Shown here: in pieces, positions 1-5,857 of the stretch
Layout: every line of letters begins with the position of its first letter
Position numbering within the stretch: the first letter of the stretch is position 1
From: an uncultured Leucobacter sp.
GTDB taxonomy: Bacteria > Actinomycetota > Actinomycetes > Actinomycetales > Microbacteriaceae
Direction of reading: 5' to 3'
Length of the DNA stretch: 8,134 bases
Assembly (NCBI GenBank): GCA_937872275.1
Contig: CALMSE010000138.1
Span: 1-8,134 of the forward strand
Made by a program: the position numbers and the translations under genes
Notes under the pieces: model-generated
The model's database searches: none
The model's input: the letters and a program-made list of their open reading frames with translations, nothing else
What the model was told of the DNA's origin: nothing

Positions 1-24
1 CCGAGCGCGGAAGGGCGCCGCATC

Positions 25-1245
25 GTGCCGGCGTCGAGCGGCGCGCAACGGGCCCGGGCATTGCGCGCGGCCGGATCGGACGCCGTGCAGTGGGCCGTCG
101 AGGTCGGGCGCGAGGCCGCGGAACTCGTCTCCCAGGAGGTTCCGGCGCACGCCGAGATCGGCGTCGCCGAGGTGACCCGGACCGGTACGGAGGCGACGAC
201 CCTGCAACTGCTGCTCGCGCTCTCGGGGGCGGGGATCGAGGCGGCCGCGACTCCCGACGCCCTCGCCGGCATCCCGCACTTCGTACGCCACCGCATGAGT
301 CTCGACGAGCTGCTGCGCGGCATCCAGCTCGGCCACTCGGTGATCGCGGCCGCCTTCCTCGCGGAGTGCGGCCGGCTGGGCGACCCCGAGCTGCGGCCGG
401 AGCAGATGCGCACCCTGTCGCAGCGCATGTTCGTGTTCTTCGACGACTTCTCGGCGCGCATGGCCGCCGCGCACCGCGAGGAGGAGCTGCGCTGGTCGCG
501 CTCCGACGCGGCCGCCCGGCTCACCCTCGCGAAGGAGCTGCTGCGGGACCACGACTACGCGCCCGCCGAGGCCTCGGCGCGACTGCGCTACGACCTCTCG
601 CAATCGCATGTGGCGGCCATCGTGTGGAGCTCGGCCCGCACGATCGAGGCGGATCAGCAGGAGCTGCACGACGCGGCCCTCGGCCTGCTGCAGCATTCCG
701 GCTGCGACCAGCGGCTCATCCTCTCGGCGGGCGTCGGCGTCGTGTGGGCGTGGGCGAGCCCCAAGGGCGACCCTCGCGAGCTGGTGGACCGGCTGGCCTC
801 GATGCCGCTGCCGCCGAGCACCCATGTCGCGCTCGGGGGCGCGGGGCGCGGGATCGGGGGGTTCCGCGAGTCGCACGAAGACGCGGAGGCCGTGTTCCAG
901 CTGCGCTCCGCGCTGCCCGACGCGCCTGCGGAGGTCACGCCGTACTGCGATGTCGACCTGCTGACCCTGCTGCTCGCGGATCGCGAGCGGGCGCTGCGCT
1001 TCGCCCGGGTCGAGCTCGGCGGCCTGGCGGGGGAGGGGCCCGCGACAGCGGAGCTGCGGCGCACCCTCGCCGTGTACCTCGACGAGCAGGGGAGCCCGCA
1101 TGCGGCGGGGGTCCGCCTCATCGTGTCGCGGAACACCGTGAGCTATCGCGTGCGGCGCGCAGAGGAGATGCTCGGCCGTCCGATCCGCGAGCGCCCCATG
1201 CAGCTGCGCGCGGCGCTCGCGATCCTCGCCGAGTGCGGCGCCTGA
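25..1245 (+). CDS. PucR-family transcriptional regulator (C-terminal PucR HTH)
   Basis: Probable DNA-binding regulator of 406 residues. The C-terminal part (about residues 345-400) has the PucR-type helix-turn-helix pattern: LAVYLDEQGS at 348-357, then a helix pair containing RNTVSYRVRRAEEMLG (369-384). The middle (about 180-310) fits the GGDEF-like region usual in this family, and the N-terminal half is helical with no recognisable enzyme domain. Members of the family commonly activate neighbouring catabolic operons in response to a pathway metabolite. The reading frame is open to the left edge, so a longer protein cannot be excluded. The GTG at 25 is favoured because GGAAGGG at 9-15 lies 9 bases upstream and about 400 residues is usual for the family. 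The gene points toward the dioxygenase-hydroxylase operon about 200 bases downstream and is its likeliest regulator (inference). The effector cannot be read from the sequence. Confidence 0.88.
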   Translation: MPASSGAQRARALRAAGSDAVQWAVEVGREAAELVSQEVPAHAEIGVAEVTRTGTEATTLQLLLALSGAGIEAAATPDALAGIPHFVRHRMSLDELLRGIQLGHSVIAAAFLAECGRLGDPELRPEQMRTLSQRMFVFFDDFSARMAAAHREEELRWSRSDAAARLTLAKELLRDHDYAPAEASARLRYDLSQSHVAAIVWSSARTIEADQQELHDAALGLLQHSGCDQRLILSAGVGVVWAWASPKGDPRELVDRLASMPLPPSTHVALGGAGRGIGGFRESHEDAEAVFQLRSALPDAPAEVTPYCDVDLLTLLLADRERALRFARVELGGLAGEGPATAELRRTLAVYLDEQGSPHAAGVRLIVSRNTVSYRVRRAEEMLGRPIRERPMQLRAALAILAECGA

Positions 1246-1246
1246 A

Positions 1247-1284
1247 CTGCGTGCGATCGGTCGAGCTGCGTGCGATCGGTTGAG
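1247..1284. repeat. Two tandem 19-bp direct repeats after the regulator gene
   Basis: CTGCGTGCGATCGGTCGAG (1247-1265) is followed directly by a second copy (1266-1284) that differs in one base, TGAG instead of CGAG at the end. The repeat starts two bases after the regulator stop codon. Each copy contains TGCGAT, the half-site that recurs in the dyad at 1354-1373. It may be a regulator-binding array or a chance duplication. The repetition is seen directly, but the function is not known. Confidence 0.75.
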
Positions 1285-1353
1285 GAATCTCGCCGGACTT
1301 GGGCTGAACGCGCAGTCCTCGCTGTGAATGGTGCTCATAGCGCAATGCAATGA

Positions 1354-1373
1354 TGCGATTTGGGCTCATCGCA
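1354..1373. promoter_or_regulatory. Candidate operator, dyad TGCGAT-N8-ATCGCA
   Basis: A perfect 6-bp inverted repeat (1354-1359 and 1368-1373) with an 8-base spacer lies upstream of the predicted -10 box of the dioxygenase operon. If transcription starts near 1410, the dyad centre is at about -46. That suits an activator next to or overlapping a weak -35 region. The spacer contains TTGGGC, which is also found at 1299 and at 5784 before the permease. The dyad is visible in the sequence. Binding by the upstream PucR protein is inference. Confidence 0.5.
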
Positions 1374-1397
1374 CTAGATCTGCCCGGATCGGCGGGC

Positions 1398-1403
1398 TAC
1401 ATT
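1398..1403 (+). promoter_or_regulatory. Probable -10 box of the dioxygenase-hydroxylase operon
   Basis: TACATT fits the TANNNT pattern of actinobacterial housekeeping promoters and lies 42 bases before the ATG at 1446. There is no good -35 hexamer at the expected distance (TAGATC at 1375-1380 is poor), which suggests an activator-dependent promoter. The start point has not been mapped. Confidence 0.4.
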
Positions 1404-1433
1404 GACTCTCGTCACCTCACCACCGACGTCTCG

Positions 1434-1440
1434 AAGGAGA
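1434..1440 (+). promoter_or_regulatory. Ribosome binding site fixing the dioxygenase start
   Basis: AAGGAGA is a strong Shine-Dalgarno sequence ending 5 bases before the ATG at 1446. It decides against the in-frame upstream ATG at 1350, which has no such site and would place the predicted -10 box inside the coding region. Confidence 0.85.
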
Positions 1441-1445
1441 GATTC

Positions 1446-2057
1446 ATGCCCGAGAACCAGGCCACCGGCTCGCCCGCCAACCCGCCGAAGCTGCATCACA
1501 CGACCTTCACCACTCTCCGCATGAACGAGATGGTGGAGTGGTACGGCCTCGTCTGCGGCCTGCGCCCCCTCTTCCGGAGCGACGAGGCGTCGTGGCTCAC
1601 GAACGACGAGGCGAACCACCGCATCGCGCTGCTGTCGCCCCCGGGGCTCAAGCACCCGACCGACAAGGGCCACGAGACCGGCATCCACCACACCGCATTC
1701 GAGTTCGAGACCTTCGACATGTGGCTCAACAACTACGTCCGCCTGCGCAACCACGGGGTGCTCCCGTTCCTCACTCTCGACCACGGCATCACGATGTCGG
1801 TCTACTACCAGGATCCCGACGGCAACGGCGTCGAGATCCAGGTCGACGGCTTCGGCGACTGGGCGGATTCGAGCGAGTGGATCGCGAACTCGCTCGACTT
1901 CGCACAGAACCCGATCGGCACCTACTTCGATCCCGAGAAGCTCGTCGAGGCGCGCGAGCAGGGGCTCTCGTTCCAGGAGATCCACGAGCGCACGCGAGCC
2001 GGGGAGTACCTGCCCGCGGTGATCCCGGAGGACATCTTCCTGCCCGAGGTCTGGTGA
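1446..2057 (+). CDS. One-domain extradiol-type (VOC) ring-cleavage dioxygenase
   Basis: A 203-residue vicinal oxygen chelate protein, probably an iron-dependent extradiol dioxygenase that opens a catechol-type ring next to the two hydroxyls. Two beta-alpha-beta modules are visible. The first starts at KLHHTTF (about 16-22) and the second at GIHHTAFEF (79-87), and the sheet ends in PDGNGVEIQVDG (124-135). Expected metal ligands are one His of H17/H18, one of H81/H82, and E130. Two-domain catechol dioxygenases have about 300 residues, so this is the short one-domain form, comparable to the small BphC enzymes described in Rhodococcus. About 60 residues after the metal site form an extra C-terminal segment ending in DIFLPEVW. 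It overlaps the hydroxylase gene by four bases (GTGA), so the two are surely co-expressed. The family assignment is firm. The substrate, and even dioxygenase rather than another VOC activity, is inferred partly from the hydroxylase partner. Confidence 0.88.
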   Translation: MPENQATGSPANPPKLHHTTFTTLRMNEMVEWYGLVCGLRPLFRSDEASWLTNDEANHRIALLSPPGLKHPTDKGHETGIHHTAFEFETFDMWLNNYVRLRNHGVLPFLTLDHGITMSVYYQDPDGNGVEIQVDGFGDWADSSEWIANSLDFAQNPIGTYFDPEKLVEAREQGLSFQEIHERTRAGEYLPAVIPEDIFLPEVW

Positions 2058-3646
2058 CCCCGCTGCCGGCCGAGGCGCCGGTCGTCATCGCGGGCGGGGG
2101 CCCGGTCGGCCTGACCGCCGCGCTCGAGCTCGCTCATCACGGCATCGCCTCGCTGCTGGTCGAGCCGCGGGCGGCCGTCGAGCACTCCCGCCCCCGTGCG
2201 AAGACCACCTCGGCCCGCACGATGGAGCTGTTCCGCCGCGTCGGTGCGGCCGCCGAGATCCGCCGCAGGGCGCCGCTCCCCATCGACTGGTCGCAGGACA
2301 TCCGCTTCTGCACGACCCCGTGCGGCGAGGAGATCGTGCGCTTCACGCACGTGCTGGGGCTCGACCTCGCGGATTCCGAGCTCACCTCGGAGGCCGCGCA
2401 GCAGGTCGCCCAGCCGGTGGTCGAGGAGGCGCTGCGGGCCCTGGTCGAGCGTCACCCGCTGGCGGCGGCGCACTTCGGCGGCCGTGTCACCGCGGTCGAG
2501 CTCTCGGGCGAGCGCCCCCGGGTGACGATCGAGAGCGCCGAGGGCGAGACCGTCGTCGTCGCCGCCGACTACGTGATCGGCGCCGACGGCTCGCGCAGCG
2601 TCGTGCGCGAGGCCCTGGGCGCGCGCTACGAGGGCGCGGCGGGCGGACGGCCGAACGTCAACATCACCTTCCGCTCGCGCGAGCTCGCCGGTCTCGTGCC
2701 GCCCGCGCTCCACCACTGGGTGCTCAATCCCGGGGCCCCGGGCGTTGTCGGCCCCCTCGACCTCGACGGCACCTGGTGGGCGATCGCCACGGGCGTCGAG
2801 TCGATCGCCGCCGACGCCGAGGCCGCCGCGGTGGTGCGCCGTCTGGTCGACGCCGACATCGACGTCGAGGTGCTCGCCACCGATCCCTGGCAGGCCCGGC
2901 TGCTCCTCGCCGACTCCTACGGATCGGGCCGCGCCTATCTGGTGGGCGACGCGGCGCATCAGAACCCGCCCTGGGGAGGCCACGGCTTCAACACCGGCGT
3001 GGGCGACGCGGTCAACCTGGCCTGGAAGCTCGCGGCGGTGCTGCACGGCTGGGCGCCCGCGCGGCTGCTCGACAGCTACGAGACGGAGCGGAGGCCCGTC
3101 GAGCAGCAGACCATCGACCTCGCCGCGAACAACATGCGCGCCCTCTCCATCGACCTCGCCTCGCCGCAGCTGTCGATCGAGGGCCCGGAGGGCGAGGCGG
3201 CCCGGGCCGCGGCCGCCGAGACGATCCGGGCGACGAAGGCCGCGGAGTTCTACGCGAACGGCCTCGTGCTCGGCTACGGCTACGGGCCCGACGCGGCCGC
3301 CCAGGCGCCCAGCACCCGCGAGTACACGCCGATCGCGGCTGCGGGCAACCGTCTGCCCCACAGTCGCAACGCCGCGGGGGACTCGCTCTTCGACCTGCTC
3401 GGACCGGAGCTCACCGTGCTCGGCGGGGAGGCGGGCGGAGGCGTCGGGAAGTGGGTCGAGGAGGCGGCGTCCCGGGGCATCCCGCTCGCAGCCGCCGATC
3501 CCGAGGCCCTCGGCTTCCCGCCGGTCGTCGCGGGCCGGATCGTGCTCGTGCGCCCCGACCAGCACATCGCCTGGATCGGCGATCCCGGGGCCGAGCCCGG
3601 CCCCGTCCTCGACCGCGTGCTCGCGCGGGGTCTGGCCTGGCCGTAG
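2054..3646 (+). CDS. Class A FAD-dependent aromatic hydroxylase (PheA/TfdB/MhpA type)
   Basis: A 530-residue flavoprotein monooxygenase expected to use NAD(P)H and oxygen to hydroxylate a phenolic or other aromatic compound, supplying the diol for the dioxygenase encoded just before it. The N-terminal Rossmann fold has VIAGGGPVGL (11-20) for FAD. The DG motif is GADGSR (176-181), and the second FAD motif is GDAAH (298-302) followed by a glycine-rich stretch and NLAWKL. The last 110 or so residues resemble the thioredoxin-like C-terminal domain of phenol hydroxylases. The chosen start is the GTG at 2054, which overlaps the dioxygenase stop and has GAGG at 2046-2049 close upstream. The same frame stays open far upstream, but that part is the shadow of the dioxygenase gene. 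The substrate is not readable; 3-hydroxyphenylpropionate, resorcinol and simple phenols are all used by relatives. Confidence 0.9.
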   Translation: MTPLPAEAPVVIAGGGPVGLTAALELAHHGIASLLVEPRAAVEHSRPRAKTTSARTMELFRRVGAAAEIRRRAPLPIDWSQDIRFCTTPCGEEIVRFTHVLGLDLADSELTSEAAQQVAQPVVEEALRALVERHPLAAAHFGGRVTAVELSGERPRVTIESAEGETVVVAADYVIGADGSRSVVREALGARYEGAAGGRPNVNITFRSRELAGLVPPALHHWVLNPGAPGVVGPLDLDGTWWAIATGVESIAADAEAAAVVRRLVDADIDVEVLATDPWQARLLLADSYGSGRAYLVGDAAHQNPPWGGHGFNTGVGDAVNLAWKLAAVLHGWAPARLLDSYETERRPVEQQTIDLAANNMRALSIDLASPQLSIEGPEGEAARAAAAETIRATKAAEFYANGLVLGYGYGPDAAAQAPSTREYTPIAAAGNRLPHSRNAAGDSLFDLLGPELTVLGGEAGGGVGKWVEEAASRGIPLAAADPEALGFPPVVAGRIVLVRPDQHIAWIGDPGAEPGPVLDRVLARGLAWP

Positions 3647-3651
3647 TTCCC

Positions 3652-3724
3652 GAGCCCGGCCGCTCCATCGCGCTCGGCGAGGCGGCCGCGGCGGTCCGCC
3701 GGGTTCGGAGAACCGCCCGGGCTC
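3652..3724. terminator. Probable bidirectional terminator between convergent genes
   Basis: Perfect 8-base arms GAGCCCGG (3652-3659) and CCGGGCTC (3717-3724) enclose a very GC-rich stretch. Inside it is a tight hairpin, GGTTC-GGA-GAACC (3702-3714). The right arm runs into the stop codon of the amine oxidase (3723-3725). The structure sits exactly between two genes that end tail to tail. There is no run of T on either side, so a classical intrinsic terminator is not proven, though T-less stem-loops are common in high-GC actinobacteria. Confidence 0.5.
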
Positions 3725-5660
3725 AGCCGTGGTCGCAGTCGCAGGCGCCGCCCGTGCAGCACGATCCGCCCTTCGCGGGCGACCTCGGCGCGTCGAGCGA
3801 CGGGTTGCGGTCGAAGAAGCCGAAGGGCTTCAGCTCGAACGCCACCTTGTCGACCGGCATGATGGGCCAGTCCTCGACTCGGGTGATGTGGTGGATGCCG
3901 AAGACGTACCACAGCACGACGTCGGTGCCCACGAGGCTCTCGTCGTCGGAGATCCACGAGGTCATGCCGCCCCCGAGGTCGTCGGCCGATTGCGTCGGGT
4001 AGTCGCCCGCGGGCCACATCTCGTCGTCGTGGTGCCGCGTCACCCAGAGGGTGTTGCCGATGACCGGGTTGCGGCGCAGGATCGGCGACGACTCGTCGAA
4101 CATCGCGGGGAAGTGGCCCGTGGGCGCCAGCTTGTAGGCGGTGGGACTGCCCCAGGCGTTCAGCCGGTTCGGGTTCTGCACCTTCCAGCCGCGCTGGGTC
4201 TCCCACTTGTAGGTGCGGCCCGCATCCTTCTCGGACGCGATGACCGTGGCGCGGGTGTGCAGATCGAGGCCGAGCGGGTTCGTGTCGTCGACGGGCGCCG
4301 CGAACGACTCGGTCTCGACGACCGTGTTGTCGTCGCCGTCGATGTCGAGGTCGAGCCTCGCCACGAGGAAGTGCTGGTGGTGCGGGGCGTAGGTGCGCTC
4401 GTCGATCACGGTGCCGGTCGGGAACGCGGGATCCGCCTGCTCCATCGGCGTGGTCACCATGATGCCGGTGGCCCTGATCTCGCACTCGATGTTGCCGTCG
4501 GGGTAGAAGCGGATGTACACGAGGTACTCGTAATTCGCGACGGTGGCGTGCACGGAGACGACGAAGCGGCGCATGCGGCGCACCTCGGTGCCGGAGTCGG
4601 GATCCACGTGCTTCCACAGCACCGCGTCGTCCTCCTCGTGGAGGCAGATCACGTTCTTGATCGTGTAGGGCTCGCCCTTCGAGTCGGGCAGCACCCCGTC
4701 GAGGTAGGTGATCTCGCCGAGGCAGTCGCAGCCCAGCTCGAGCGAGGTGCACATGTAGCCGAGGCCCCACTCGCCGATGTCGAAGGCCGTGCGGCGGTAG
4801 TGGTCGAAGCTCGAGTCGCGGTAGGGCACGATCATCTCGGCGAGCGACATCCGGTAGGCGATGTCGCGATACTCGTCGCCGTCCTTGAACCGCACCTGGT
4901 AGATCACCGGGCCCTCGCGGTAGTTGAAGCCGAGGCGGAACTCCCAGTTCTGCCAGCGCAGCAGCGAGCCGTCGAGGTCGAACGAGACGCCCTCGGGCTG
5001 CACGATGTCGAGCGGTTTGAGGTCGGTGCGGGGCTCGATGCCGCGCAGCTCGGGAACGTACTCGGCGTCGACCGCGGGGAAGCCCCGGTCGTGCGCCTCG
5101 TCGAACTGCAGCACCTCCATCGAGTTGACGTCGACGATGATCTTCAGGCCGCTGACCGGGTGCGCGTAGGGGTTGCCGTCCGGCGTCGCCCGCGCCCAGA
5201 GGTCCACCCAGCCGAGCCGGCGATCGCGCCACTCGGCCGGCATGACCTCGCGACCGTACGTCCAGAGATCGAACAGCACGAGATCGGGATCCACCCCCCG
5301 CCTCTCGAGCACCGCGCGCACCTCCGGGTTCCGCCTGAGGGCGACGTCGCATTCGTGGTACTCGTCGATCGTGAAGTTGGGGGTCACGCCCGGAACGTGC
5401 GTCCAGTCCTCGAGCTCGCCCGCGCCGAGATCCACGATCGCCTCGTAGACCTCGTTGCTCTCCTTCTTCCAGAGCACGGAGAGGGATCGGCGCGCGATCG
5501 GGTCGCCCGCCCGCCAGGCCTTCACCTGGGCCTTGGGCGGCTCCTTGAGGATGATCGAGGCGTAGCGCCAGGCCGCGTCGATGCCCTTCTCTCGGGCGAG
5601 GATCGCGGAGGTCTCCGCGATCTCGGCGGCGGTCAGCGAATCGAGAGGATGTGCGGTCAC
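3723..5660 (-). CDS. Copper/topaquinone primary-amine oxidase
   Basis: A 645-residue enzyme oxidising a primary amine to the aldehyde with release of ammonia and hydrogen peroxide. The catalytic domain shows every expected residue: the base D294 in AFDIGEWGLG, Y377 in TVANYEY (the tyrosine converted to topaquinone), and copper ligands H428 and H430 in PHHQH plus H591 in FGIHHITRVEDWPIMP. Two smaller N-terminal domains precede it. Length and motifs resemble bacterial phenethylamine/tyramine oxidases. The cofactor motif is N-Y-E, as in yeast amine oxidase from memory, not N-Y-D as in the Arthrobacter globiformis enzyme. No signal peptide is visible, so it is probably cytoplasmic. The tail (634-645) is unusually rich in cysteine: CC, C640, C642, then H644. 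The GTG at 5660 was chosen because GAAGGGG (complement of 5667-5673) lies 6 bases upstream. It is divergent from the permease, which may import its amine. Confidence 0.95.
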   Translation of the reverse strand: MTAHPLDSLTAAEIAETSAILAREKGIDAAWRYASIILKEPPKAQVKAWRAGDPIARRSLSVLWKKESNEVYEAIVDLGAGELEDWTHVPGVTPNFTIDEYHECDVALRRNPEVRAVLERRGVDPDLVLFDLWTYGREVMPAEWRDRRLGWVDLWARATPDGNPYAHPVSGLKIIVDVNSMEVLQFDEAHDRGFPAVDAEYVPELRGIEPRTDLKPLDIVQPEGVSFDLDGSLLRWQNWEFRLGFNYREGPVIYQVRFKDGDEYRDIAYRMSLAEMIVPYRDSSFDHYRRTAFDIGEWGLGYMCTSLELGCDCLGEITYLDGVLPDSKGEPYTIKNVICLHEEDDAVLWKHVDPDSGTEVRRMRRFVVSVHATVANYEYLVYIRFYPDGNIECEIRATGIMVTTPMEQADPAFPTGTVIDERTYAPHHQHFLVARLDLDIDGDDNTVVETESFAAPVDDTNPLGLDLHTRATVIASEKDAGRTYKWETQRGWKVQNPNRLNAWGSPTAYKLAPTGHFPAMFDESSPILRRNPVIGNTLWVTRHHDDEMWPAGDYPTQSADDLGGGMTSWISDDESLVGTDVVLWYVFGIHHITRVEDWPIMPVDKVAFELKPFGFFDRNPSLDAPRSPAKGGSCCTGGACDCDHG

Positions 5661-5695
5661 AGGGTGCCCCTTCGAACATGAACCGGGTGACTCAG

Positions 5696-5701
5696 ATCCT
5701 A
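5696..5701 (-). promoter_or_regulatory. Possible -10 box for the amine oxidase
   Basis: On the minus strand these bases read TAGGAT, fitting TANNNT, about 35 bases before the GTG at 5660. No convincing -35 hexamer stands 16-18 bases further upstream, so this is a weak prediction that may need an activator. Confidence 0.3.
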
Positions 5702-5783
5702 GGGGACCGCGCGGCCGGCGCCTATGGTCGCGAGAGGTTTTCTTCCCGACGCGGGCGCGCGGATCCGCCATCGCCGCGTCGAG

Positions 5784-5813
5784 TTGGGCATCTCGCTCGG
5801 GATGCCCGATACT
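5784..5813 (+). promoter_or_regulatory. Probable promoter of the permease gene
   Basis: TTGGGC (5784-5789) and GATACT (5808-5813) are separated by 18 bases, a reasonable sigma-70-type arrangement. A start near 5820 would leave a leader of about 38 bases before the GTG at 5858. The region lies in the 197-base divergent gap between the amine oxidase and the permease. Confidence 0.45.
5786..5807. promoter_or_regulatory. Candidate operator, dyad GGGCATC-N8-GATGCCC
   Basis: A perfect 7-bp inverted repeat (5786-5792 and 5801-5807) with an 8-base centre lies between the predicted -35 and -10 boxes of the permease and overlaps the -35. A protein bound here would most simply block RNA polymerase, and it could also act on the divergent amine oxidase promoter about 100 bases away. 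The symmetry is seen directly; the identity of the bound protein is unknown. Confidence 0.5.
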
Positions 5814-5857
5814 GGTGCCAGACGCGCCGAAGCGTCGTGAGAGGTCGGTGACTGCCC

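Noticed and set aside
1295..1318. Stem GGACT/AGTCC as a terminator for the regulator gene
   Set aside because: It has only five base pairs around a 14-base loop and no T run, which is too weak to call.
1350..1445. Upstream in-frame ATG extending the dioxygenase by 32 residues
   Set aside because: There is no ribosome site, the added residues do not resemble the family, and the predicted -10 box would fall inside the gene. The ATG at 1446 has a strong AAGGAGA.
1922..3565. Minus-strand frame of 547 codons opposite the hydroxylase
   Set aside because: It is a shadow of GC-biased codon use. The product is arginine- and glycine-rich with no recognisable fold, while the plus strand encodes a clear flavoprotein.
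2745..5681. Plus-strand open frame of 978 codons across the hydroxylase end and the amine oxidase antisense
   Set aside because: It crosses two confidently identified genes and the product is low-complexity Arg/Val/Asp sequence. Long antisense frames are expected at this GC content.
5723..5728. TATGGT as a plus-strand -10 box for the permease
   Set aside because: It has no usable -35 and lies over 125 bases from the start codon. The TTGGGC/GATACT pair is better placed.
5661..5771. N-terminal extension of the amine oxidase by about 37 residues to an upstream ATG
   Set aside because: The added residues are basic and unlike the family, the extension would cover the candidate -10 box, and the GTG at 5660 has a well-placed GAAGGGG.
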